A stretch of DNA of 64,000 nt from Bacteroidales bacterium (lineage in GTDB: Bacteria; Bacteroidota; Bacteroidia; Bacteroidales; UBA932), in assembly GCA_017647795.1 (NCBI GenBank), contig JAGCJX010000023.1:114549-178548 (forward strand), read 5' to 3'. Made by a program: the position numbers and the translations under genes. Of the stretch, positions 9,309-18,435 are shown in pieces. A model generated the notes under the pieces. The model saw nothing but the letters and a program-made list of their open reading frames with translations, was not told where the DNA came from and ran no database searches. The number at the start of each line of letters is the position of its first letter. The stretch's first letter is position 1.

Positions 9309-9935
9309 ATGAAAACAAAAAACATCCTTCCGACATTCCTCGTATGCATTTTGCTGACCTTGGTCACCAATGCATCTGCCCAATCCTGGAAAGACCTCGT
9401 TAACAAAGTAAAAGAAAATGAGACCGTGGAAAATCTGGTGGACGAGATTACCGGCCAAAACAAATCCGTAGACGTATGTGGTACCTGGACGTACAAAGGT
9501 CCTACCTTCGCCATCAAAAGTGACAACTTCTTGAAAGACATGGCCAATGACTTGGCGCTGGATGCCATCAAGAAGAAACTGAGTCCCGTCCTGAAAGAAA
9601 TCGGTCTTAAGAAAGGAAGTTTTGGTTTTTCATTTGCTTCTGACAAAACCTTCAACAACAATTTCAAGAAAACCAACCTCGGTGGCAAGTACACCCTCGA
9701 TGCCAAGAGTGGAGACATTACGCTCTCCTACGGCAAGATGTTGAACCTCTTCAAATTGAAAGGCATTGTTGAACGAGATGGTAAAACATTGGAACTGATG
9801 TTCCCGGCAGAAAAATTCATCAAATTTCTCCAAGTCATTGCACCGGATGCCGATGACAGTGTATTCAATGGACTTGAAAGCTTGATCAAATCAGACAAAA
9901 ATCTCTATATCGGATTTGAGTTGACTGCAAATTAA
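9309..9935 (+). CDS. Secreted DUF4923-type lipocalin-like protein
   Basis: A 208-residue protein with a cleavable signal peptide (MKTKNILPTFLVCILL, cleavage near ASA-QS). The mature sequence (SWKDLVNKVKE, CGTWTYKGPTFAIKSDN, LGGKYTLDAKSGDITLSY) matches what I recall of DUF4923, a periplasmic lipocalin-like family of Bacteroidales with no established function. It starts 21 bp after the lipoprotein gene and probably shares its transcript. Confidence 0.8.
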   Translation: MKTKNILPTFLVCILLTLVTNASAQSWKDLVNKVKENETVENLVDEITGQNKSVDVCGTWTYKGPTFAIKSDNFLKDMANDLALDAIKKKLSPVLKEIGLKKGSFGFSFASDKTFNNNFKKTNLGGKYTLDAKSGDITLSYGKMLNLFKLKGIVERDGKTLELMFPAEKFIKFLQVIAPDADDSVFNGLESLIKSDKNLYIGFELTAN

Positions 9936-9949
9936 TTCAGATACGGCGG

Positions 9950-10534
9950 CTACTCTACCTGATAAACCCGACCGTCCTGCAAACAATAGGTCTCACCCGT
10001 CTCCGGACAAAGGGCGAGGCCTTTTTCATTGAATTCCAAACGATGGCCTGCGCGGGATACCCAACCAATTTGTCGAGCAGGATTCCCCACCACCAAGGCA
10101 TGGGGAGGCACTTCGTCCACGACCACCGTTCCAGCGCCCACGAATGCATAGGCCCCAATGTCGTGTCCACAAACCAAGGTGGCATTGGCACCAATCGTGG
10201 CACCCTTCCCAATGCGGGTTGCCCGGTACTGATCCCGACGCACAAAGGCACTTCGAGGATTGATAACGTTGGTAAAAACACAAGAAGGACCCAGAAAGAC
10301 ATCGTCCTCACAAATGACACCGGTGTACAACGACACATTGTTCTGAACCTTGACGTTGCGTCCCAGGATTACCTCCGGAGAAATGACGACGTTCTGACCA
10401 ATGTTGCAACCTGGTCCCACTTGACAACCCGGCATCAAATGAGAAAAATGCCAAACCTTGGTTCCTGCGCCCACACAAGCCCCTTCATCTATAACAGCCG
10501 TCTCGTGAGCAAAATAGGCTTTCTCTTCCATCAT
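9950..10534 (-). CDS. wbpD: WbpD/WlbB-like UDP-sugar N-acetyltransferase
   Basis: A 194-residue left-handed beta-helix acyltransferase. Hexapeptide repeats are visible through most of the chain (ACVGAGTKVWHFSHL, CNIGQNVVISPEVILG). It most likely acetylates the 3-amino group of UDP-2-acetamido-3-amino-2,3-dideoxy-glucuronate. The open frame extends to 10597, but that would overlap the upstream aminotransferase gene; MMEEKAYFAHETAVID at 10534 (or 10531) starts 22 bp after its stop and fits family N-termini. Together with the dehydrogenase and aminotransferase next door it completes a WbpB-E-D set. Confidence 0.88.
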   Translation of the reverse strand: MMEEKAYFAHETAVIDEGACVGAGTKVWHFSHLMPGCQVGPGCNIGQNVVISPEVILGRNVKVQNNVSLYTGVICEDDVFLGPSCVFTNVINPRSAFVRRDQYRATRIGKGATIGANATLVCGHDIGAYAFVGAGTVVVDEVPPHALVVGNPARQIGWVSRAGHRLEFNEKGLALCPETGETYCLQDGRVYQVE

Positions 10535-10556
10535 CCAATCTGTTGTATTTCGTTTG

Positions 10557-11723
10557 TTAACGTTTCTTGTTAAAAAATGCCACCACCTTCTCGGCAATGT
10601 AAGTCTGTTGGGCCTCAGTCAGGGCCGGGTGCATCGGCAACGAAAGGACGGACTCCGCCAAACGGGTCGCCTCGGGCAAATCTCCGACGCAACGGCAACG
10701 GTTTTCAAATGCTGGCTGACGGTGCAACGGCAGAGGGTAGTAAATCATGGTCGGTATCCCTTGTTCCTGCAAATAGGCCTTCAAGGCATCCCGAACTGCG
10801 ACGCCACCCAACACCTGCAAAGTGTATTGGTGGTAAACGTGGGTTGAATCCGGTCGTTTCACCGGAATCTTGATGCAATCCGAAAGGGAAGACAAGGCGG
10901 CATCGTACCTTGCGGCAGCCTGTTGGCGAGCAGCATTGTACGCATCCAGATACTTGAGCTTCACATCCAAAATGGCAGCTTGCAGGGTATCCAGACGACT
11001 GTTGCAACCGATCTCATCGTGGCGGTACTTGATCCGTTGGCCATGGTTGGCAATGCGGTGCAAACGGTCTCCTAACTCCGGAAGGTGGGTCATCATGGCT
11101 CCACCGTCTCCAAAACAACCCAAATTCTTGGTGGGGAAGAACGAAGTACAGCCAATGTGTCCCAAGGTTCCCGTCGCAGCCCATTTGCCGTCAGCCTGTT
11201 GGTAACGGGAACCCAAAGCCTGCGCATTGTCTTCGATGACGTAGAGGTTGTGCTTGCTGGCAAAATCCAGGATAGCATCCATCGGACAGGATTGACCAAA
11301 CAGGTGCACGGGGATGATGGCGCGAGTCTTATCGCTCCGAGCTGCTTCCAAAGCCGATACATCCAAAAGGAAGGTATCCGGATCCACATCCACCAAAACA
11401 GGAACCAATCCCAACAAGGCAATGACTTCCGCTGAAGCGACATACGTAAAGGCAGGCACAATGACTTCGTCACCGGGTTGCAGGTCCAGGGCCATGAGGG
11501 CAATCTGGAGCGCATCCGTACCGTTGCCACAGGGAACGACACGCGCAACGCCTATGTAAGCGGCCAAGTGTTCGGCAAAAGCCTTGACCTGAGGGCCGTT
11601 GATAAAAGAGGTCGCAGTCATCACTTCGGCCATGGCCGCGTGAATCTCTTCGTGGATGTCCAGATAAGGATGCAACAGATCACACATCCGAATTTCCGGG
11701 ACAGAATGTTGATTCTCACACAT
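10557..11723 (-). CDS. wbpE: WbpE-like DegT/DnrJ/EryC1/StrS aminotransferase
   Basis: A 388-residue PLP-dependent sugar aminotransferase. Family hallmarks are the CGNGTDALQIAL segment, VIPVHLFGQ-type sequence, the EDNAQALG motif and the PLP lysine in FFPTKNLGCFGDGG (K199). The likely reaction is transamination of the 3-keto-uronic acid nucleotide sugar made by the neighbouring WbpB-like enzyme. An in-frame ATG at codon 13 (MCDLLHPY) is an alternative start. In Porphyromonas, homologous genes are needed for A-type LPS, to which type IX-secreted proteins are attached; that link is known of the family and is not shown here. Confidence 0.9.
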   Translation of the reverse strand: MCENQHSVPEIRMCDLLHPYLDIHEEIHAAMAEVMTATSFINGPQVKAFAEHLAAYIGVARVVPCGNGTDALQIALMALDLQPGDEVIVPAFTYVASAEVIALLGLVPVLVDVDPDTFLLDVSALEAARSDKTRAIIPVHLFGQSCPMDAILDFASKHNLYVIEDNAQALGSRYQQADGKWAATGTLGHIGCTSFFPTKNLGCFGDGGAMMTHLPELGDRLHRIANHGQRIKYRHDEIGCNSRLDTLQAAILDVKLKYLDAYNAARQQAAARYDAALSSLSDCIKIPVKRPDSTHVYHQYTLQVLGGVAVRDALKAYLQEQGIPTMIYYPLPLHRQPAFENRCRCVGDLPEATRLAESVLSLPMHPALTEAQQTYIAEKVVAFFNKKR

Positions 11724-11747
11724 AATCCAATACTTACCTAAGATAAT

Positions 11748-12725
11748 CTACCAACCGAAAGGATGTTTTGCCAAGGGAAATTTGGCCAAGGGATGATAAT
11801 CCCCTTGCAAACCAATCGGGCTGGCATGGCGAATGTCCGAAACAATCTGGATACAATTTTTAGCCTCCGAAATCCGGAACCCTTCGCCAGACAAAATCTT
11901 GCGGTACGACTCGGTGTGGAGTTCGGTAAAACCGGCACTGAATTCAAATTCTTCTCCATCAATCAAAATCGTACGGTAAGTACGTTTCTCGCCTTGCACT
12001 GCGTTTGCCGGCAAGGTCTCGGCATTGATGCTCAAGAAATAGCGTACCCTTGCCCGCTCCAACTCCAAATATCCTGCCACGCGATCGTGGGTCTTGACGT
12101 GGACAACATTTTTCGATACCGGACCGAAAATCCACTGCAACATATCGTAAAAATGCACCCCAATGTTGGTGGCAACGCCCCCACTCTTGTGTTCGTCCCC
12201 TTTCCAGGAGGTATAATACCAATGACCCCGGGAGGTGATGTAGGTCAGATCCACGTCGTAGATCTTGTCAGCCGGTCCGGCTGCGATGCGGGCTTTCAAG
12301 GCTTGAATTGCCTCGTGCAGACGGAGTTGCAGGATGGTGTAACAAGCGCATCCGGTCTCACGTTCGAGGTTTTCAATGGCATCAATCTCCAAAGGATTGA
12401 GGACCACCGGCTTCTCACAGACAACGTTCGCGCCCAACGAAAGGCCGTAGCGGATGTGGGCGTCGTGCAAATAATTGGGGGTACAAACCGAAAGAAAGTC
12501 GATGCCCTCCCCTTTCCGTTTGAGCAAACTCAAATGACGGTCAAACAGTTCCTGTTCTGTAAAGAAGGCTGCATCTGGGAAATAGCTATCCAAAATCCCA
12601 ACACTATCAAAGCGGTCATAGGCCGCACAAAGCTGATTTCCAGTATCTAAAATAGCTCGCAAGTGACGGGGTGCAATGTAGCCGGCTGCACCCACCAAGG
12701 CAAAATTCTTTCTATTCGGATTCAT
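11748..12725 (-). CDS. wbpB: WbpB-like Gfo/Idh/MocA oxidoreductase
   Basis: A 325-residue NAD-dependent dehydrogenase. It shows an N-terminal Rossmann motif (ALVGAAGYIAPRHL), the EKP signature in VVCEKPVVLNP and a C-terminal Gfo/Idh/MocA fold (LTYITSRGHWYYTSWKGDE, GGVATNIGVHFYDML). The likely role is 3-oxidation of UDP-N-acetyl-glucosaminuronic acid, first in the pathway completed by the two genes downstream. The 24-bp gap to the aminotransferase gene supports an operon. The WbpA-type 6-dehydrogenase and WbpI-type epimerase are not in this window. Confidence 0.9.
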   Translation of the reverse strand: MNPNRKNFALVGAAGYIAPRHLRAILDTGNQLCAAYDRFDSVGILDSYFPDAAFFTEQELFDRHLSLLKRKGEGIDFLSVCTPNYLHDAHIRYGLSLGANVVCEKPVVLNPLEIDAIENLERETGCACYTILQLRLHEAIQALKARIAAGPADKIYDVDLTYITSRGHWYYTSWKGDEHKSGGVATNIGVHFYDMLQWIFGPVSKNVVHVKTHDRVAGYLELERARVRYFLSINAETLPANAVQGEKRTYRTILIDGEEFEFSAGFTELHTESYRKILSGEGFRISEAKNCIQIVSDIRHASPIGLQGDYHPLAKFPLAKHPFGW

Positions 12726-12758
12726 ACTGCGAAATTAGGGATTTATTTCTTTAATCCC

Positions 12759-12766
12759 TACATTTG
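12759..12766 (+). promoter_or_regulatory. -7 element for the golvesin/amidase gene
   Basis: TACATTTG matches TAnnTTTG and lies 24 bp before the ATG at 12790. Only a partial -33 (TTAG) is present 20 bp upstream. It sits in the 64-bp gap between the divergent wbpB gene and the large secreted protein. Confidence 0.5.
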
Positions 12767-12789
12767 CATGTTCAAAGAAACCCTGTATC

Positions 12790-15700
12790 ATGAAACGTTT
12801 TTTCTGGTTCCTGCTCACAGCAATTCTGCTGATTCCTATGTCAGGACAAGCGCAACGCCGCAACAACCGCGAGCAGCTTCCGCTGGAAATTTTCCAACCG
12901 GCTGCTGACTCCATCCATGCTTACATGAAAAACACAAAAGCCGTGGTATACGGCAGGATTGTGGTTGATGAAGCGGTACGCGTCCGCAAGCAAGAGTTAC
13001 ACCTCTATTTCAACACCACCTTGTCGGAATATCCGATTCGAGACAACGATGTCCAAGTCATTTACGACATCGTAAAACACTACCTGCCGGAAGCCTACCG
13101 CAACGACCGGCTGACCCTGTATTCCGGCAAAATCAAATCCAACCAGGTAGCTACCTTGGAAGCCCTGTCTTCGCCTTACTATTCTGGCAGACAACAACTC
13201 CACTCGGAAAAGGCCCAACACCCGGAGATCAACACCCGGCAGTGGATCCGCCCGGAGAATCCGATTCATACAGCCACCGCTGGTTTGAACAACAAACACA
13301 TTGCCCTCTGGCAAAGCCACGGGTACTACTACGAACAATCGTTGCTCCGCTGGGAATGGCAACGGGCGCGCATCCTTCAAACGGTAGAAGACCTGTACAC
13401 ACAAAGTTACGTCCTCCCCTTCCTGGTTCCGATGTTGGAAAATGCCGGTGCGACCGTGGCCCTGCCGCGTGAACGCGATACCAACCGTGAAGAAGTCATT
13501 GTGGACAACGACGGTTGCCTCTTCCACCAAAATGCCCGCTATGCGGAACAACAAGGGGAAGGCAAGGCGCAATGGAAAGACCTCTCCACCGGTTTTGCTC
13601 ACAAACAAGCGGTTTACACCCAAGGAGAGAACCCCTTCTCCATGGGAACTGCCCGCGTAATTGAAACGGTCAAAGAAACGACCGGCGCCCACATTGCTAC
13701 CGCTTCGTGGATTCCGACCTTCCAACAACCCGGAGAATATGCAGTCTATGTAGCTTACCGAACCCTCCCGAACAGCACGGACTGTGCCCGTTACACCATC
13801 CGCCACGAAGGCGGTGAAACCCACATCCTGGTCAACCAACAAATGGGTGGCGGCACTTGGGTATATTTGGGAAGCTTCTACTTCTCCAACGAAGCAGAAC
13901 AAGGAGTCTACTTGAGCAACAGTACGCCGAAAGGACATAAATTCCATAAAAACCGCGTTGTAACGGCAGATGCCGTGAAATTTGGTGGCGGTATGGGCAA
14001 CATTGGCCGCATCCCGAACAATTGGAATGCAGACTCCCTCTTTGCCTTGGATCCGCAAATCAGCGGCTATCCCCGTTACACCGAAGGAGCACGTTACTGG
14101 TTGCAATGGGCAGGTTTCTCTGACACCATCTACAGCTCAACCCAAAACACCAACGACTACACCGACGACTATACTTGCCGCGGTCGTTGGGTGAACGTCC
14201 TGTCCGGAGGATCACCCGTCAATCCCAAAGAAACGGGCTACAACGTACCCATCGACCTGTCAATCTCCTTCCACTCCGATGCCGGTACTACCCTTGACGA
14301 CAAAATGGTCGGTACCTTGGCCATCTATACCCGCTACAAACAAGGTAATGACAAATTCCCGACCGGAGAACCCCGGATCATCTCCCGGGAACTCACCGAT
14401 TTGATTCAAACCCAGATTTGCGAAGACCTGCGACAAACCTTCGACACCGAATGGCCCCGCCGTGGTCTCCAAGACAAATCTTACAGCGAATCCCGCACAC
14501 CGGAAGTACCGGCCATATTGCTGGAACTCCTTTCCCACCAAAACTTTGCAGACATGCGTTACGGTCTGGACCCGAAATTCAAATTCACCGTCAGCCGCGC
14601 TATCTACAAAGGAGTCTTGCGTTTCATCAGCCTGCGTGACGGCCTCCCGTACGTCGTACAACCCCTGCCCGTGAACTCGTTTGCAACCGACCTTGCCTAC
14701 ACCGCCAACGGTCCGGTGGCTCAATTGTCGTGGGTACCGCAAACCGACGCTTTGGAACCGACTGCCGTAGCCAAACAATACATCGTCTACACCGCTGTCA
14801 GCGAACCCGGCCAACCGATCGGAGGCTTTGACAACGGTATCCTGGTCAACGAACCGAAAGCAACCATCGCATTGGAAGCTGGCAAAATATACAGTTTCAA
14901 AGTGGTAGCCGTCAACGAAGGTGGTAAGAGCTTCCCGTCCGAAACCCTTTCTGTCGGTGTTGCAGCTGCCAACAGCCAAAACGAGACCGTCCTGGTCATC
15001 AACGGCTTTGACCGGATTTCTGCACCGGCGAATTTCGCTACCCGGGATTCTTCCCGTGCCGGTTTCTTGAACCACTTGGACGGTGGTGTTTCCTACATCA
15101 ACGACTACTCGTTCATCGGCCGCCAACACGACTACCGTCGCCACATTCCTTGGATGGACGATGACTCTCCGGGCTTCGGTGCATCCTACGCAAATTACGA
15201 AAACAAGGTCATTGCCGGCAACAGCTTGGACTTTCCCTTTAAACACGGAACTGCTTTGATGCAAGCCGGATACAACTTCACCTCCACCAGCCGGAATGCC
15301 GTTACCAACGGACAAATTGCACTCAACCAATACGCTGCCGTTGACTTGATTCTTGGCAAACAAGTGACTACTGAAAACGGAAGACCTGGAGCGGCCAAAC
15401 CGATGTACGAAGCCTTCCCGATTGCCTTCCAACAAGCCCTGTCGCAATACGTTCAACAGGGAGGTAACATCGTGGTGTCCGGAGCTTACGTAGGTACCGA
15501 TTTGTGGGACACCTTGTACCAATTTGAAAAGAAAGAAGAAGCGTCTGAATCCCAACAAGTCAACGACCTGCTTCGCCAAGTCAACCGCTTGTCCGGATCT
15601 TTGGATGCCATCGTCGGCGAATTGGACAGCCGTTTGGAAGACAACCGTGCACGCAACGAAGCCCTGGGCTTTGACTATTACCTCACCGATGATACAGACT

Positions 15701-16182
15701 GCGTTGCCGCATCGGATGCCAACCTGCGCAACCGCGTGTGGATCGACTCCCTGCGCAACAACTTGAAACAAATGGCCAAGTTGGCAGAAGGTATTGAAAA
15801 AGGCAGCGATGCCCGTAACCTCGGCCAAAACTTCGCCCGCAACATCCTCAAGTACCGTTGGATGACCAACTACGCTTCCTCAACCGGCGAAGTCAAAGGT
15901 GCCCCGAACCCGTACGGTTTCCAAATGAACGAACATTTTGAATTCTTCACCGAACCCAATGCTACCTGCTACTGCGTTGAATCACCGGACGGTGTGATGC
16001 CCGTGGGTGACGGTGCTTGGACCATCTACCGCTATGCCGACAACAACATCTCGGCAGCCGTTGCTTACGAAGGTCCGGACTACCGCACTGTGGTCTTCGG
16101 TTTCCCGCTTGAAACCCTCAAGACCCAAGAGCAACTCAACGACTTGATGGAAAAAATCATGCAATTCCTGCTTCCGAGATAA
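12790..16182 (+). CDS. Secreted 'xanthan lyase'-type protein: split amidase with inserted golvesin/Xly-CBD domain and FN3
   Basis: An 1130-residue secreted protein with a signal peptide (MKRFFWFLLTAILLI, cleavage near GQA-QR). It looks like an amidase_3-type catalytic domain interrupted by another domain. The first half (ALWQSHGYYYE, AGATVALPRERDTNRE) is followed by a golvesin/xanthan-lyase C-terminal-like domain at about residues 305-400 (GEYAVYVAYRTLPNS, GTWVYLGSFYF). The amidase then resumes (SISFHSDAGTT, AILLELLSHQNF). An FN3-like domain (about 630-720) and a C-terminal alpha/beta domain follow. Homologues are often labelled xanthan lyase, but the visible features argue for peptidoglycan or glycan amidase activity. 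No T9SS sorting domain was recognised at the C-terminus. Confidence 0.8.
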   Translation: MKRFFWFLLTAILLIPMSGQAQRRNNREQLPLEIFQPAADSIHAYMKNTKAVVYGRIVVDEAVRVRKQELHLYFNTTLSEYPIRDNDVQVIYDIVKHYLPEAYRNDRLTLYSGKIKSNQVATLEALSSPYYSGRQQLHSEKAQHPEINTRQWIRPENPIHTATAGLNNKHIALWQSHGYYYEQSLLRWEWQRARILQTVEDLYTQSYVLPFLVPMLENAGATVALPRERDTNREEVIVDNDGCLFHQNARYAEQQGEGKAQWKDLSTGFAHKQAVYTQGENPFSMGTARVIETVKETTGAHIATASWIPTFQQPGEYAVYVAYRTLPNSTDCARYTIRHEGGETHILVNQQMGGGTWVYLGSFYFSNEAEQGVYLSNSTPKGHKFHKNRVVTADAVKFGGGMGNIGRIPNNWNADSLFALDPQISGYPRYTEGARYWLQWAGFSDTIYSSTQNTNDYTDDYTCRGRWVNVLSGGSPVNPKETGYNVPIDLSISFHSDAGTTLDDKMVGTLAIYTRYKQGNDKFPTGEPRIISRELTDLIQTQICEDLRQTFDTEWPRRGLQDKSYSESRTPEVPAILLELLSHQNFADMRYGLDPKFKFTVSRAIYKGVLRFISLRDGLPYVVQPLPVNSFATDLAYTANGPVAQLSWVPQTDALEPTAVAKQYIVYTAVSEPGQPIGGFDNGILVNEPKATIALEAGKIYSFKVVAVNEGGKSFPSETLSVGVAAANSQNETVLVINGFDRISAPANFATRDSSRAGFLNHLDGGVSYINDYSFIGRQHDYRRHIPWMDDDSPGFGASYANYENKVIAGNSLDFPFKHGTALMQAGYNFTSTSRNAVTNGQIALNQYAAVDLILGKQVTTENGRPGAAKPMYEAFPIAFQQALSQYVQQGGNIVVSGAYVGTDLWDTLYQFEKKEEASESQQVNDLLRQVNRLSGSLDAIVGELDSRLEDNRARNEALGFDYYLTDDTDCVAASDANLRNRVWIDSLRNNLKQMAKLAEGIEKGSDARNLGQNFARNILKYRWMTNYASSTGEVKGAPNPYGFQMNEHFEFFTEPNATCYCVESPDGVMPVGDGAWTIYRYADNNISAAVAYEGPDYRTVVFGFPLETLKTQEQLNDLMEKIMQFLLPR

Positions 16183-16204
16183 GATAGTTGCAGCACAATA
16201 ACCC

Positions 16205-16245
16205 GAGGTTGATCCAGGTCTCCGACTTGCATCAACCTCTTTTTC
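16205..16245 (+). terminator. Rho-independent terminator
   Basis: GAGGTTGAT (16205-16213) pairs with ATCAACCTC (16231-16239) around a 17-nt loop and is followed by a T-rich stretch. It ends the golvesin/amidase transcript before htpG. Confidence 0.65.
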
Positions 16246-16335
16246 TGTGTCAAATTGTCACCTTTCTGCACCGTGGTATAGCATTTGTTTTTCTTCGAGG
16301 CACACATTGAAAACAAATAATCAAAAAATACAACT

Positions 16336-18363
16336 ATGGCACAAACTGGAAAAATTGGGGTAACGGCCGAAAACATCTTCCCCGTCATCAAAAAATTTCT
16401 TTATTCTGACCACGAAATCTTCCTCCGCGAATTGGTAGCCAACGCTGTGGATGCCACCCAGAAAATGAAAGCCCTCGCTGGCTGTGGTGACTTCAAAGGC
16501 GAACTCGGTGACCTGACCGTTCGCGTGGCCTTAGACCCGGAAAACAAGACCCTGACCATCACCGACCGCGGTATCGGAATGACCGCTGAGGAAGTGGACA
16601 AATACATCAACCAAATTGCATTCTCCAGCGCTGGCGAGTTCCTGGAAAAATACAAAGACCAATTGGGCAGCATCATCGGCCACTTCGGCCTGGGATTCTA
16701 CTCCTCTTTCATGGTCTCCAAAAAGGTAGTCATCAACACCTTGTCCTGGAGAGAAGGAGCGCAAGCCGTCCGTTGGGAATGCGACGGTGATCCCGAATAC
16801 ACGTTGACCGAAGGCACGCACAGCCAACGGGGTACCGAAATCACCCTCTACCTCGACGACGATGCAATGGAATTTGCCGAAGAAGCCCGCATCAAGACCT
16901 TGTTGAACAAATACTGCAAGTTCATGCCCATTCCCATCGCCTACGGCAAAGCGGGAGCAGAAGACAAAGACACCCGCATCATCAACGCCACCGATCCGAT
17001 CTGGACCAAAAAACCCACGGATTTAACCGAAGAAGACTACTTGAACTTCTACCGCGAATTGTATCCGATGCAGGATGAACCCCTCTTCCACATTCATCTG
17101 AACGTGGATTACCCCTTCAACCTGACCGGTGTCCTCTATTTCCCGAAAATCAAGGAACAAATGGAAATCCAACGCAACAAGATCCAATTGTTCTGCAACC
17201 AGGTCTTCGTCACTGACTCGGTGGAAAATATCGTTCCCGAATTCTTGACCTTGTTGCACGGGGTCATCGACTCACCGGACATTCCGTTGAACGTTTCCCG
17301 CAGCTACTTGCAATCGGATTCTAACGTGAAGAAAATCTCTACCTACATCACCAAAAAGGTAGCAGACCGCTTGGAAGAGATCTTCAAAAACGACCGCAGC
17401 AATTTTGAATCAAAATGGGACAACCTCAAACTCTTCATTGAGTTCGGTATGCTCTCCGACGAAAAATTCTGCGAACGGGCAGAGAAATTTGCGTTGTTGA
17501 AGAACACCGAAGGCAAATTCTTCTCCTACGAAGACTACCGCAAGGCCATCGAAACCGAACAAACCGACAAGAACAAAAAAGTCGTTTACCTGTATGCTAC
17601 CGATGTGGAAGAACAATATGCCTACATCGAAACGGCGAAAAACAAAGGCTACGACGTACTCCTGTTCGACTGCCAGTTGGATTCCCATTTTGTGGGTCTG
17701 TTGGAGCAACGCATTCCAGACAGTACCTTTGCCCGGGTAGATGCCGACGTCATCGACAAACTCATTTGCAAGGAAGACCTGAACCGTCCGGAATTCACAG
17801 CAGAAGAAACCACCGACTTGTCCTCGATGTTCGAAAGCGCCTTGCCCACCGGCAACCACTATTACGTAACCGCTGAAAACTTGGGCGAAACAGGCCAACC
17901 CATCCTCATCACCCAATCGGAATTCATGCGCCGCTACCGGGAAATGTCAGCCATGGGTGGAGGCATGAACTTCTACGGCGAAATGCCTGCTTCCTACAAC
18001 ATTGCCATCAATGTAGAAAACCCGTTGATCCAACGGATTTTGAAGGCTCAAAAAGAAGCCACTGGCAGCAAGGCGGAAGCATTCTCCCAAGAAGCCCACA
18101 CCTTGCACACCGCTTTGGATGCCATCATGGAAGCGAACAAAGACAAAAAAGCGGAAGACATCTCCACCAGCGATCGGGACGAACAAGAACGCATCGAAAA
18201 AGAATTGGACCGCGTTCGGGAAGCCCGCAAAGCCTTGATGGTAGAATTTGCCAACAGCAACGAACTCCTCCACCAAGTCACCGACCTTGCCTTGTTGGCC
18301 AACAACATGTTGAAAGGAAAATCCTTGAACGAGTTCATCAAACGTAGCATCTCGCTGTTGTAA
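16336..18363 (+). CDS. htpG: Hsp90-family chaperone HtpG
   Basis: A 675-residue cytosolic ATP-dependent chaperone. The N-terminal GHKL ATPase motifs are clear: FLRELVANAVDATQKM, DRGIGMTAEEV and GHFGLGFYSSFMV. The middle domain (GVIDSPDIPLNVSRSYLQ) and C-terminal dimerisation domain follow. The length fits the Bacteroidota form, slightly longer than E. coli HtpG. It appears to be a single-gene unit between two terminators. I looked for a CIRCE element upstream and did not see one. Confidence 0.97.
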   Translation: MAQTGKIGVTAENIFPVIKKFLYSDHEIFLRELVANAVDATQKMKALAGCGDFKGELGDLTVRVALDPENKTLTITDRGIGMTAEEVDKYINQIAFSSAGEFLEKYKDQLGSIIGHFGLGFYSSFMVSKKVVINTLSWREGAQAVRWECDGDPEYTLTEGTHSQRGTEITLYLDDDAMEFAEEARIKTLLNKYCKFMPIPIAYGKAGAEDKDTRIINATDPIWTKKPTDLTEEDYLNFYRELYPMQDEPLFHIHLNVDYPFNLTGVLYFPKIKEQMEIQRNKIQLFCNQVFVTDSVENIVPEFLTLLHGVIDSPDIPLNVSRSYLQSDSNVKKISTYITKKVADRLEEIFKNDRSNFESKWDNLKLFIEFGMLSDEKFCERAEKFALLKNTEGKFFSYEDYRKAIETEQTDKNKKVVYLYATDVEEQYAYIETAKNKGYDVLLFDCQLDSHFVGLLEQRIPDSTFARVDADVIDKLICKEDLNRPEFTAEETTDLSSMFESALPTGNHYYVTAENLGETGQPILITQSEFMRRYREMSAMGGGMNFYGEMPASYNIAINVENPLIQRILKAQKEATGSKAEAFSQEAHTLHTALDAIMEANKDKKAEDISTSDRDEQERIEKELDRVREARKALMVEFANSNELLHQVTDLALLANNMLKGKSLNEFIKRSISLL

Positions 18364-18378
18364 AATCGACACAATGAA

Positions 18379-18418
18379 AAATCGCCCAGCTGGACCTCCA
18401 GTTGGGCGATTCCTTTTT
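18379..18418. terminator. Bidirectional terminator between htpG and the phosphate transporter
   Basis: ATCGCCCAGCTGGA pairs with TCCAGTTGGGCGAT. A T-run follows on the plus strand and an A-run precedes it, so the hairpin can terminate both convergent genes. Confidence 0.8.
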
Positions 18419-18435
18419 GATGATATCGATAAGAA

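Noticed and set aside
14260..15828. 522-codon minus-strand open frame
   Set aside because: It is antisense to the golvesin/amidase gene and is produced by codon bias; it shows no recognisable motifs.
16246..16335. Search for a heat-shock CIRCE operator before htpG
   Set aside because: No TTAGCACTC-N9-GAGTGCTAA-like repeat is present.
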